A stretch of DNA of 64,000 nt from Atherix ibis. Taxonomy: Eukaryota; Arthropoda; Insecta; Diptera; Athericidae. Below are positions 50,206 to 59,682 of the stretch, one piece after another. The translations under genes and the position numbers were made by a program. The notes under the pieces are model-generated. The model was not told where the DNA came from. It saw only the letters and a list, made by a program, of their open reading frames with translations, and searched no databases. The stretch is from NCBI GenBank assembly GCA_958298945.1, contig OY282610.1, forward strand, positions 42,415,667 through 42,479,666, written 5' to 3'. Each line of letters opens with the position of its first letter. Positions within the stretch are counted from its first letter, which is position 1.

Positions 50206-51455
50206 CGAGGGTCGTTCAATAAGTCCTTAGAAAAAGATAGAAAAAACTGTTTTTTAAAAATCTCCTTTTAGCTATATACACTTTTCCAACCATTTTTCCA
50301 AAATTTTTATCCCGTCCAAAAAATAGGATTTCGGAAGTTCTGCAAAATACTCATCCGTTTGAGCAATGACGTCCTCGTTGGAAGTGAACCGTCATCCGCC
50401 AAGCCATTTCTTCAGATTGGGGAAAAGAAAATAGTCACTCGGGGTCAAATCTGGTAAATAAGCGGGATGCTGCAACAATTCCATTCTGAATTCTACAATT
50501 TTGGCCATGGAAACAGCGCATTGTCCTGATGCAAGAGGATTTTTTTCTTCTTCAGATGGGGGCGTTTCTCTTTGATTTCCTCGCTCAACTGTTGCAATAA
50601 CGACGCGTAATACGCTTCTGTTATTGTTTTTCCTTTTTCCAAGTAGGCGATAAAAATGATGCCCTGCGAATCCCAAAAGACATTGGCCATCACCTTGCCG
50701 GCCGATGGCACAGTTTTTGCCTTCTTCGGAGCCCGTTCACCCTTGAAAATCCACTGTGATAACTGTCTCTTCGTTTCTGGAGTGTAGTAGTGTATCCAGG
50801 TTTCGTCCACAGTGACATATCGACTAAGGAATTCGGCAGGATTGCGATGAAAGAGTGCCAACATAGCCTCAGAGTCCACTACACGATTGCGCTTATTCTT
50901 CTCTGAGAGCAAACGCGGCATCCATCTTGCCGAAATTTTTTTCATAGACAATTTTTCATGCAAAATTGAAGCGACTGTACCTTGTGATATGCCTGTGGCC
51001 TCAACTAATTCGCGCACTTTAATTCGCCGATCGTTCAAAATCAGATCGTGGATTTTGTCGATGATTTCAGGATTGGACACCTCAACTGGGCGTCCTGAAT
51101 GATGTTCATCTTTTGTGGATGAACGGCCACGTTTAAATTCATTTACCCAATTGTAAACCGTCGCAAATACAGTTGCAGATGTGCCATGAACTGCATCCAA
51201 CTCGGCTTTGATTTCTTTCGGGCTTAAGCTTTTCAAATGGAGATGTTTGATGACAGCCCTAAACTCGCTTTTTCCCATTGTTATGCACAAATAAATGTCG
51301 TTAACTTTAATCGACGATAGAAATTGACCTACGCTATGGATCGAGCTGAAATTTTGACAGCTTTCCTGTCGATAATATTTCTTAAAAAAAAAACGTTTAA
51401 CGACACTACAAGCGCAATTTCTTGGATTTTCTAAGGACTTATTGAACGACCCTCG
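50206..51455 (-). mobile_element. Mariner element, irritans/vertumnana-like, copy 2, complete ends
   Basis: Perfect terminal inverted repeats of about 28 bp (CGAGGGTCGTTCAATAAGTC then CTTAGAAAA) lie at both ends. The TA target duplication is at 50204-50205 and 51456-51457. Length is 1250 bp, near the mariner norm of 1.3 kb. It is inserted in the C-terminal part of the Tigger transposase. Confidence 0.96.
50263..51278 (-). pseudogene. Mariner transposase, broken (copy 2)
   Basis: The start is the ATG at 51278 (MGKSEFRAVIKHLHLKS). The open frame from 51548 only extends it by reading in from the flanking DNA. Order: paired-type HTH, NWVNEFKRGRSSTKDEHHSG, SGRPVEV linker, second HTH (VRELVEATGISQGTVASILH), WMPRLLSEKNKR, then the catalytic core with VDETWIHYYTPETK (first Asp), VFWDSQGIIF and LLHQDNA (second Asp). 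A 16-bp deletion right after HQDNA shifts the frame near 50520. The next piece carries YLPDLTPSDYFLFPNLKKWL (third Asp) and stops at a CGA-to-TGA change (LGG*) near 50396. The rest of the C-terminus follows untranslated. Confidence 0.94.
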
Positions 51456-51814
51456 TAGTACAGAAATATTTTCACAAAATAATTCTAGTGATAGCAGTGA
51501 TATTGTAGTCTTACACAAACGTATGCGTTTATTGTCAGAAAGTGACAATGCATAAAATTTTGTTATGTCTATATTATTTTAATTTTTTTTATATTAATTA
51601 ATTTCAGATATTATCTTCTTTTTTTTTTAATGAATTAAAATGTGTAAGCACGAAATAAATTCGTAAGTGAACTCTATCAAGATTTTTTAAATATTGTTTA
51701 TTGTACTTTTCAGTTGCTTTTTTAGGTCTGGAACCAATCTCCTATTCTTCCATTTAGCCAATATCACTTTTTACATGAATTTTTTTTTGCACGAATTTTT
51801 TGCGAACGTATCTA

Positions 51815-51837
51815 TCGTGTAAAAAGAGAATTAGGTG
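51815..51837 (-). repeat. Tigger right terminal inverted repeat
   Basis: On the + strand it ends AAAAAGAGAATTAGGTG then TA. Reversed, it matches the left TIR at 46065. GCACGAATT and ACATGAATT subterminal motifs precede it. Confidence 0.8.
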
Positions 51838-51941
51838 TATTAATTGTAATAATATTAGGGCAATTGATCGCCTTGAGCTCGAATGTACCCGTTCGTCGGT
51901 ATTTTTCATTATATTTCAAAGTGTTTCGGCCGATACAAATA

Positions 51942-52780
51942 TTGGGTTGTACGGAAAGTAATTTCCTAACAGAGGACTAAATTGTATTTTTTCACAACCA
52001 ACTTCACACTTGAGCTGTATTTTGACAGTTGACATAGAAAGACTTGCTTATGAAAAAATATTTTAAATATGGAAAGTGAAAAACTGTATTTTCGCAACAT
52101 TTTACTTTTTTACTATAGAAAAGATAAAAATGGAAGAAAACAATTATCCGAAGTGTATGGAGAAGGTGTGTTAAGTAAGCGCCAGTGCCAAAACTGGTTT
52201 GCAAAACTTCGATCCGGCAATTTTGATCTCGAAGATGCGTTCTGGAAGGTCAGTTGAACATGATGAAGACACAATAAAGGTATTAATTGATTCAAACCGG
52301 CGAATAAAAACTCGTGAGATCGCTGAGAGATTGAATTTATCGAATTCGATAATTTACGATCATTTGAAATGGCTAGGTTTAATCTCAAAGCTCAACATAT
52401 GGTATGGGTTCCTCATCTTCTTACGGAAAAAAAATTGTGCCGTCGCATTGAAGTTTGTGATGTGCTTCTTAAACGTCGAGAAAAAGATCCATTTTTGAAG
52501 CGTATCTTCACTGGGGACGAGAAATAGGTTGTCTAAAATAATGTTAAGCGCAAAAGATCCTGGAGTAGAAAAGATGAATTAACTCAAAGCACTTCGAAAC
52601 CCAATATTCGTCAAAAAAAGGTTATGCTGTCGGTTTGGTGGGATTTCCAAGGAATCGTTTATTTTGACAAATTGAATGATTCATTTGAAAAAAAAGCCAG
52701 AATAAAATATGAATTCACTATAAGAAAATCGTCTTTCATTTTTATAAAAAAAAAACGAAATTACTTTCCGAGCAACCCAA
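51942..52780 (+). mobile_element. Internally deleted mariner with TIRs and TA duplication
   Basis: The left end TTGGGTTGTACGGAAAGTAA is preceded by TA (51940-51941). The right end, reversed, is TTGGGTTGCTCGGAAAGTAA, followed by TA (52781-52782). Length is 839 bp. The DNA jumps from the middle of the transposase straight to the 3' end. Confidence 0.92.
52069..52690 (+). pseudogene. Mariner transposase, N-terminal and central part (mauritiana/mellifera-like)
   Basis: It starts MESEKLYFRNILLFYYRKDK and continues RQCQNWFAKLRSGNFDLEDA (first HTH region) in one frame. A shift near 52230 leads to KMRSGRSVEHDEDTIKVLID and REIAERLNLSNSIIYDHLKW (second HTH). A degenerate stretch follows with FLKRIFTGDEK near 52495 (first catalytic Asp; a TAG follows), then KVMLSVWWDFQGIVYFDKLN at 52621-52680. 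Everything after this, including the second and third catalytic Asp, is deleted. The N-terminal style RSGNFDxxDA matches the element at the right edge of the window. Confidence 0.9.
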
Positions 52781-52782
52781 TA

Positions 52783-53235
52783 TCTAACTTTAAGTATTCC
52801 CACAGGAAAAAGTCCAGCGGCGTCAAATTAGGTAAATGCGGAGACCAGTCAAAATCACCATTTTTTTATAGCAAACGATCTGGGAACATAAGCTTCAAAA
52901 AATCGATTGTGTTTCAAGCTATGTAGGAGCGCCGTCCTGTTGAAACCAGATATAATCCATACTATTTTCACGAATAGTTGGCATAACAAAATTATTTATC
53001 ATAGCCCGTTACTGCTCCTGATTGACGATTATTGTTTGACCATGTTCATTTTTAAAAACGAACGGCTTGATAACCATATCAGTACAACTTTTTGGTCATA
53101 AAGTTGTACCTCTTTAATAATTTGAGGGGTTTCAGTCCCATAGAACCGGCTATTTTTTTTTTTGTATACTGTTACGTTTAACATGAATCATCACTCCTGA
53201 TGATTTTTTGCCTTCAAATCCTACACAGTCTCAAT
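52783..53235 (-). pseudogene. DDE_3-type (Tc1/mariner superfamily) transposase remnant
   Basis: On the minus strand it reads RPFVFKNEHGQTIIVNQEQ near 53050, an in-frame stop, then MINNFVMPTIREN, YIWFQQDGAPT near 52950 and, after frame changes, NLTPLDFFLWEYLK near 52800. The pattern ending in FQQDGAxxH...PPRSPDLTPxDFFLWGYLK is typical of the insect DDE superfamily endonuclease group. The QQD and LTPLD Asp residues are visible. Frequent stops show it is old. The mariner at 51942-52780 entered it right after the EYLK codons. Whether it resumes left of that mariner (51840-51939) is uncertain. Confidence 0.75.
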
Positions 53236-54258
53236 TATTTGAACGATGAAAAAACTGCCACTTTTTAAATACGCTAAAAAATAAATTCGTTCGAAAGAGG
53301 AAGAAATTGTTGTTCATTTTCAATAATTTGTAAGTTTTATTAATCTCTTTATTAAGATATATGTATATGTTGTTATTACCAAAACAAAAAATATAATTTT
53401 ATCCAAGGCACACACACACAATCTCAAAAACTGGTATTCACATGTTACATGGCTCTCGACCTGGTTCTAAGTCAAATTTTTTGGCGTCACAATTTTGTTC
53501 TAGCGGTGAGATGTAGTTAATTTTTCTAACCAATATCTTTATTCAATTCTCTTATGAAGATTTCCCCAGACTATATTTTTACAATATTTTAATTACTTGT
53601 TGTAGAAAATTTTAATATTAAACTATAATTTGGGCTAATCTAATTTCTATCATCAAATAAAAATATTGCAACTTATTAAAATGGCATCAAATTATAATTA
53701 TAAACTCTGTACGATTCAAATAAATCGTTACTATTTTAATATATAAAAAAAAAACAGAACAAAAATTCTATAACTTTATATCATCAGATTTTACCAGTAT
53801 TTTAATCGAATTTAATTGAATGCATTTTATTGCAATTAAATGATTTTAATTAAACTTTTATTATATGTGGAAATTTTTCCATTGGAATTTTTAATGATTT
53901 AGCTATTATTTGATATAAAGCAAAAGTCAATTAAAATAAAATTCATTTGGAGGAATTTATTTTCAATTTTATTTATACTCAATAAAAGTCTATACAAAAT
54001 CACATGAAATTATCAATAAATACGACTAAATCCATTAACATATTGAGTGGCAGTGTGAAAGTGATTAGCTTATCTATTATCATTCGGATTATTTAATCAT
54101 CTGATCAATTATGTACATATGTATGTTCAAGGGTAGGTACTCGTAGTGTTGAAGCACATTGAAAGTAGTCTGACAGGATGTTGTAGAGTAAAGGATTTTA
54201 TTTTGTAATACTATAAAATCTAAATTGCTGACCAGCTTAAATTTGCAGTCATCTCAGC

Positions 54259-54420
54259 CAAGGGAAAAGTTTTTAAGTTTTATTTTTTTCTTCGGTTTGA
54301 TCCTCTTGGTTGGAGAAGTCTCGCTTTGAATCCATTTAATGTTATTTAGAAATCCAATGGCATCCTTGAAATCTTCACCATATTGTGACCATTTCATTTG
54401 GCGTTCTACAGAAGGACTAA
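54259..54420 (-). other. 54-codon antisense open frame, unrecognised
   Basis: On the minus strand, after GTTTTAG, an open stretch encodes PSVERQMKWSQYGEDFKDAI, then FLNNIKWIQSETSPTKR, and ends in a Lys-rich tail (KPKKKIKLKNFSLG) before TGA. Composition is protein-like and unlike the surrounding AT-rich DNA. A splice-acceptor-like TTTTAG sits just before it. I do not recognise the family. It could be the last exon of a nested gene, part of an unclassified transposon, or chance. Confidence 0.3.
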
Positions 54421-54861
54421 AACTACTCGTTCACAGGAAAAAATTAAACTTAACTAAATCTAAAGTAATTAGTATAGTTTTATGTTATATCAACGTAAAG
54501 AAGGCATGAACGAAATGCGAACGAATTCTTTTTAAGTTGAATAGTTGACTTTTCTACAGTATCTAATAAGTTTGATGGTTTTTATCTGTACTATTTTCTT
54601 CTTCAACATTTTCTTTTATCGCAGCATTTTTTTAAATTAGATAATCTACTTTTGTACTTGGAAAAAAATCTTTTCTCTTTTATTTAAATACGACGAGTTA
54701 TATATTTTGTGGTTTAAAAGGAGCAGTCCTGTTCATTTAACGATTGTTGAACACATTTTTAATTTAAGATAATATTTATTTAGCTTGAAACTAGCCATTT
54801 TCAATTGTTTATTTGTGATAAGGCTCATTTGTTGCTTGGTGGATATGCCAATAAGAGAAAA

Positions 54862-54936
54862 TGCCATATAAAATCTTCAGACTAAAATTCAATAATATAT
54901 TCTCATTTGAATTTTGGTCTGAAGATTTTATTGGCG
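54862..54936. repeat. Inverted repeat of about 31 bp
   Basis: Arms 54862-54892 (with AAAATCTTCAGACTAAAATT) and 54905-54936 pair with two or three mismatches around a 12-nt loop. A GCCA/TGGC pair closes the outer end. Confidence 0.85.
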
Positions 54937-55774
54937 TAAATATATTTGAAAATTTAGAAGAAGACACCGTTGCCATTAAATGTGAGTGCTAAGAACATTT
55001 CATAACTGATTTTTCTTGGTCTAAACTTGAAGATATTAAACGGAACCATATAAAGGCAATATGATAAGTCGATGATAAATGTAAGAAATTTTTTTCTCAA
55101 TATTTTTTTATTTTCTTACATTATTTAAATTACACAATATAATATTAAATAAACATTTGTTGATTAGTTGAATTTTCAAGGTTCGTCTTTTTTTTATTAG
55201 AATAGATATACATTTTGTTTGTAAATAAAATGTATTTTTTAAGAGAAAAATAATACATAGAATTAAAACCAAGCTTGAGAAGTATTATGGAGATTCCTCA
55301 CTGTGGTATGGAATGATTCAGAAGTGGTTTAATGAATTTTGTTATACTATTACTAGCACAAATGATGCTGAGCAACATTTCATATGAAATTTTAGGTATG
55401 AGAAAGCTTTCGGTCAAAAAGATGCCGAGTTTCTGAACACCTTGCCAAAATCATATTTCTGTAATGGAATATTTGGACATTTTTAAGTGGTATCTAAATG
55501 AATATTTGAGTCGATTCGTGACTATTGATAAAACATAGATTTACCATTATAGACCAGAAATCAAAGTTCAATCAAAATAATAAACTTCTACTACCGAACG
55601 TACACTAAAGAAGGCATAAACTGTCCTTTCGGCTGGAAATGTTATGGCTTCTGTTTTCTGTGATGCACGTGGGATAATAGTACAGTATTTTACAATATTA
55701 TAAAACAAGAATGAGATGAAGATAAAATGACCGAATTTTGTAAAGAAAAAATTTCTATTCCATGATAACAATAC

Positions 55775-55789
55775 ACCTGCACATTCATC
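55775..55789. repeat. Target-site duplication, left copy (second Jockey-like LINE)
   Basis: ACCTGCACATTCATC is identical to 58544-58558. Confidence 0.92.
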
Positions 55790-58543
55790 TCCACATTACA
55801 GATAATTGCACCTCCTGGTCCTACCAGACCTAGTAGCTTATCTGTAGTCGATCTGTTTTTCGTTTCAAGCGGTTTAATTAATCCTTACTCTTCGAACATT
55901 ACTTGTTCAACTCTCAACTTTCATTCAGACCATTATCCGGTTCTTATTAAAATTTAAACTCAATTCAACTTTGAGAATACTGAGTTAAAATCTTTCACGT
56001 CGTATAAGAACACGAACTGGAAAGAATTTAGGCAAGATGTAGATATGGCCATACCTAACGGAATGAATATTCCTTGCTTCAAGAACATAACCAATCAAGA
56101 AATTGATTTCCATATAGAAACCTTTAGTCAGATTGTCTCGGAGGTATTTAATAGACATTCAAGGCAACTGTCTTATAGTAGCCATCGATTTGATTCTCTC
56201 CCTGAGGATATTAAGAAAATGTATTGGTTGAAAAATCGTTGGATAAGGGAAATGAAACGCATTTTCCGGAGAGAACTCAACACTACATCCTCAGATTATC
56301 GTCTCTTTGAGGCACAGGTTAACTGCATATCAACTATGATACGCAATAAAGTTAACAAACACTTTAATGAACAATTTTCTGAACGACTTTCAAAAGTACG
56401 TCCAGGTCCTGATGCTTTCAAGCAGTTTAACGCAATCACCGGTCGAAGGTCACTCAATAAAGTAACAGTTACCGATAATAACGACTGCGAAATAAAAGGG
56501 GGTCCAATTAATATTTCTAAAAACTTTGCCTCGTTTTATAAAGATCTTTACAACTTTAGTTCAAACTCACCTCTACGAACTCATGTAAACGATCAGGTCG
56601 ACAGTTTTTTTTATCAAACTCCCCAACTCATATTACAAAATTCAACACCGATAACAGTGCAAGCAATCCCAGTTCTATAGATATGTTTTTATCCGAAAAC
56701 ACACTCTATTCTATAATAAAATCTTTAAATAATAAAAAGTCTGCTGGGATCGATAATATATCGAATTTTATGCTGAGAAAGATTCCGAAAAAGAGTTTGA
56801 GTCCCTTAGTTGCAATATTTAATCACTGCATCAACAATTTCTACTTCCCTAAAGCCTGTAAGATAGACATAATCTTTAATATTCCGAAAACTCAAGGTAG
56901 AGCAGCCATCCAACAACATCGTCCTATATCTCTTCTTCCCTGTTTGGGAAAAATATTAGAAAAAATCTTTTACGAAAAGGTAAATGAATTTTGTAATGAA
57001 AATAAAATTATTCCCGACTTTCAATTCGGATTTCGGAAAGGTCACTCAACTTTGGATGCTCTTTTCCTACTACATAGTGAGATAACAACTGGGTTAAACC
57101 GTAAAGAATCAACAGTTGCTTGCTCCCTAGATATAACCAAAGCCTTTGACTCAGTTTGGCATTAAGGACTAGTGCACAAGCTATGCAAACTTGATTTCCC
57201 TCCACATATTACGCTGCTGCTGCACTCATTTCTTCAGGATAGATCATCTTGTGCTAGGTATCAGAACGCGACTTCCGAATTCTTCTTAATAGGTAAAGGA
57301 GTTCCACAAGGCTCGGTATTAGGTCCCCTGCTGTATTCAATATACACTGCAGATATACCAACAGCCGCAAAAGCACAAATGATACTATATGCAGACGACA
57401 CTCTTGTTTATGCCAAAAGCAAATCACCAAAATTAGCTCTAAAGAGAACGCAAGAGCTACTTTTTAAAATTATAAATTATTATGATGACTGGAACTTATC
57501 AGTCAATCTTAATAAGTCGAATTTAATCTGTTTCCGTAATCCCAGCACTCGCGGACCGAGGAAAATTGCTACAAAGAGCAAAAAGCTGCGTATTCTGATT
57601 AAAAACACAGCTATCCCAGTCTCAATTCAACTAAAATATTTAGGCATCAACTTTAACTCAATGTTCAAATTTAACCCACATGTTGAGTTAACTATGAAGA
57701 AAGCCAAAAGGGCTACTTATACCTTTTTATTCCTACTTAGAATTCGAAAGGGGCTAAGTATAAATACAAAGTTACTGTTTTATAAACAACTTATTCGGCC
57801 AATTATTGGATATGCATTTCCGATCTATTTTAGTTTCTCGAAAACGTATGCCAATAAAGTCCATGTATTCGAAAGGTCAATCATTAGGAAATGCCTTTCA
57901 AAATATCGTAAAATAGACGGTAAGCATTACTCCAACTCCTATATATATCAGAAAAGTAATCTTACTCCTTTTATTTCATACATGGTTGGTCTAACCAAAA
58001 ACTTTCTTCAGCATTTAATAGACCATACCAATCCACTCATTCAAGAGTCACTAGAAAGGATTAATACCCAAGCCACCCAACACAGAAACTTATACAATGA
58101 TTACCTCTATGCCTCACCAGTTATCATATCTGATTTTGCGAAGGACAGTGATATTATGAACGTTCAGTTTTATAATTCCTTAACTCCCCATTTCCATCGT
58201 GGTTAGCGGAAGCAACACACAATTCCCAAAAATTGCAAACTCCTAATCCGCTCTTCCTGAACATTCCTTTCCCTAATTTTTATTATTTTTTATTATTAAG
58301 TCTAGAATTAAGTTTAGTTTATAAGCAATTAAAAATAAAGATAATTGTGTTTGAGCAAGCACATTTAATTTTTAAGCCATAGTTGTAAGCAATTCATGTA
58401 CTTAGTCATTAAAAACTAATTTAATATATAAGCAAAAGATGTACAGAGCATGTTTTAGCTCTACGTTTTAAATACCATGTAAATATGTACAAGTAATATA
58501 GAAATAATAAATGCTCTACTTAAACTAAAAAAAAAAAAAAAAA
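55790..58543 (+). mobile_element. 5'-truncated Jockey-like LINE with poly(A) tail
   Basis: It is flanked by a perfect 15-bp duplication. The 3' end is an 18-base A run (58526-58543) after a UTR with AATAATAAATG. The 5' end is cut within the endonuclease domain. At 2.75 kb it is the largest LINE copy in the window. Confidence 0.95.
55795..58206 (+). pseudogene. LINE ORF2: endonuclease tail and reverse transcriptase (Jockey-like)
   Basis: The first 55 codons give the end of an AP-type endonuclease (SLSVVDLFFVSSGLINPY and FHSDHYPVLI, with the SDHxP motif), then a stop near 55957. An open frame at 56045-56680 is the linker before RT. After a frameshift near 56680 the RT runs to 58206, interrupted by one TAA at 57163-57165. 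RT motifs: LNNKKSAGIDNISNFMLRKI, RPISLLPCLGKILEKIFYEK, DFQFGFRKGHSTLDA, ACSLDITKAFDSVWH (first catalytic Asp), GVPQGSVLGPLLYSIYTADI, ILYADDTLVYAK (YADD) and LKYLGINFNSM. It ends SLTPHFHRG. Only about three lesions occur, so the copy is fairly young. Confidence 0.95.
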
Positions 58544-58558
58544 ACCTGCACATTCATC
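58544..58558. repeat. Target-site duplication, right copy (second Jockey-like LINE)
   Basis: ACCTGCACATTCATC is identical to 55775-55789. Confidence 0.92.
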
Positions 58559-58875
58559 AACAATTGTAACAGCTCAATAAGTAAATAACATTATGAATTG
58601 CTTCTCCATCCTCCGTATTTGCTAGATCTGAATCCCTGGAGCTTTTTCTTTTTTCCAAATATGAGCACATGACTTAGTGGAAAGATATTGGCATCGCAGT
58701 CTAAAGTAATAGCCGCTACTGAGGCCTTTTTTGCAGAGTTTGACAGATCGATGGTATAAAAAAGTTGGACGAACTTTATCAAGCTAAAAAGAGACCATGC
58801 TAAAAAATAGAAATCAATTTTTGTTAAAAAAATAAATTCTTTGTTGCATTTATCACAGAATTATCATACTGCCTT

Positions 58876-59500
58876 TGTGTTTAATTCCAACGAGATGATG
58901 ACTACACAAGATGACACACTGTAAATTTTTTGCGTGAAAAGTTCACAAAACGCATGAATTGGAGTATTTTTATATCAATTTTTTTAGATCATGCGGTTCG
59001 ACACCGTTTGACTTTTATTCCTAAAGTTACGTAAAATATGATATTTACATAGTGAATTTTAAAAGTTTAGAGTATTTAAAAGTAATAGACCAATTACCGC
59101 TTGAACTGTGTGAAAAAGCTTTAAAAAATTAACTTAAAAACAGTGAGTCCTGCAAAAAGTTTCATGCGAGCCATATGAATAATATTGAATTTATGCATAA
59201 GTTTAAATCTTTATTTTTAATATCTTTTCTTTAATAATAATTTTTAAGGTATAAATTGGTATGTGCTAGTTGTTCACATTTTATATTAAAGAAAATTACC
59301 ATATCTGTTGATTTTTTCTTCTTTTTTTTGTGTTGATAACACACTTTATGATTAAGAAAAAAAAACTCTATTTCCCATAATCTTCGTTTATTTGAATTTA
59401 TATTTTGGGTTCTTATTTTATTGTACATTATTTTAACTCATATATACAATATAATTATTATGATTTTCTTTATTTTTTGTTTGATTTCTTTTTATTGTAG
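58876..59500. other. AT-rich end of the large galactokinase intron
   Basis: No gene or element seen. It ends with a T-rich tract and the acceptor TTTTTATTGTAG. Confidence 0.65.
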
Positions 59501-59682
59501 ATCTTTGGAAACTTTCCAAATTCCCTTCGAGTCTAAGGATTTGATGATTTTAATTTGTAATTCAAATGTACGTCACGAACTATCTGATAGCGAATATCCG
59601 ACAAGGCAGAAACAATGCACAAAAGCTTTAGAATTAATGGGCCTAAAGAGTTACCGTGACGCAACAGAGAACAATTTGTCAG
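59501..59682 (+). CDS. Galactokinase, third recognisable exon
   Basis: It starts with the last base of the split Arg codon and reads SLETFQIPFESKDLMILICN, SNVRHELSDSEYPTRQKQCT, then ALELMGLKSYRDATENNLS. Animal galactokinases have (R)SLE, a loop, then an ILITNSNVRHxLxxSEYPxRRxQCxxAxxxLG segment directly after HALLIDCR, so this exon follows the previous one without loss. The donor is TCAG/GTAATT. The remaining C-terminal third, including the GGGFGG-type motif, is not found in the 4.3 kb to the window end and must lie further right. Codon choice is ordinary and no stop occurs. Confidence 0.93.

Larger units (their letters stand above)
47384..51555 (+). pseudogene. Tigger/pogo transposase, split by two insertions and internally deleted
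   Basis: The N-terminus (47384-47473) starts MKNIIDSLN and runs to KKKVISLDII. It resumes in frame at 49502 as LKLKILDQLATGQGATAAGK and FGIHEATIRTIKKNE, a CENP-B/Psq-type helix-turn-helix. Degenerate pieces follow: WMTSFLKRHALHNKK near 49835, FFGKECLGE (from LFWKKMP) near 49945, and GGFKGAKDRVTLLFGSNASG near 50005. The last two belong to the DDE domain. The remaining DDE domain is deleted. The C-terminus (51458-51555) ends HKRMRLLSESDNA, a usual acidic Tigger tail, after the mariner insertion. Stops at about 49620 and later confirm decay. A Tigger transposase would cut and paste its element at TA. Confidence 0.85.
46065..51837 (+). mobile_element. Pogo/Tigger transposon containing three nested insertions
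   Basis: Terminal inverted repeats are CACCGAATTCTCTTTTTGCA (from 46065) and, reversed, CACCTAATTCTCTTTTTACA (ending 51837). The right end is followed by TA and the left is preceded by TG, a decayed TA. ACACGAA/GCACGAA subterminal repeats follow both. Inside are a Jockey-like LINE (about 46443-47364), an RTE-type LINE (47474-49485) and a mariner (50206-51455). Subtracting these leaves about 1.56 kb, shorter than a typical full-length Tigger of over 2 kb, so the middle of the transposase gene has also been deleted. Confidence 0.87.
53236..55052. other. AT-rich intronic DNA with one hairpin
   Basis: Mostly featureless AT-rich DNA. It contains a short CA run near 53408, a 54-codon antisense open frame at 54259-54420 described below, and an inverted repeat at 54862-54936. 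Confidence 0.6.
55262..58800 (+). pseudogene. Mariner transposase, decayed and interrupted
   Basis: The first part reads KTKLEKYYGDSSLWYGMIQK and WFNEFCYTITSTNDAE (55280-55375), the N-terminal HTH region. Then come ISYEILGMRKLSVKK, LNEYLSRFVTIDKT near 55500 (first catalytic Asp, DK instead of DE), and SAGNVMASVFCDARGIIVQ near 55635. The second catalytic Asp lies in FLFHDNNTPAHSS at about 55755-55789, where a LINE is inserted. After the LINE the protein resumes at 58544 (PAHSSTIVTAQ) and continues in degenerate form to CFSILRI (from HPPYSPDL) and VGRTLSS near 58780. Several stops and frameshifts precede and follow the insertion. Confidence 0.82.
55053..58875 (+). mobile_element. Mariner element split by a LINE
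   Basis: The left end AAGGCAATATGATAAGTCGA (55053 on, preceded by TA) matches the right end reversed, AAGGCAGTATGATAATTCTG (to 58875). TGATAAATGyAAyAAA follows both. Removing the inserted LINE and one copy of its target duplication leaves about 1.05 kb. The right TA is decayed to TG. Confidence 0.8.
40042..59500 (+). other. Galactokinase intron, 19.5 kb, filled with transposons
   Basis: The intron starts GTAAGTGAG and ends TTTTTATTGTAG. Over half is recognisable mobile-element sequence, listed separately. The flanking exons join in phase (AG/A gives Arg), so the insertions are compatible with a working gene if splicing copes with the length. Confidence 0.85.

Noticed and set aside
51279..51548. 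Extension of the mariner transposase frame upstream to 51548
   Set aside because: It reads across the mariner TIR into antisense Tigger DNA. The family start (MGKSEFR) is at 51278.
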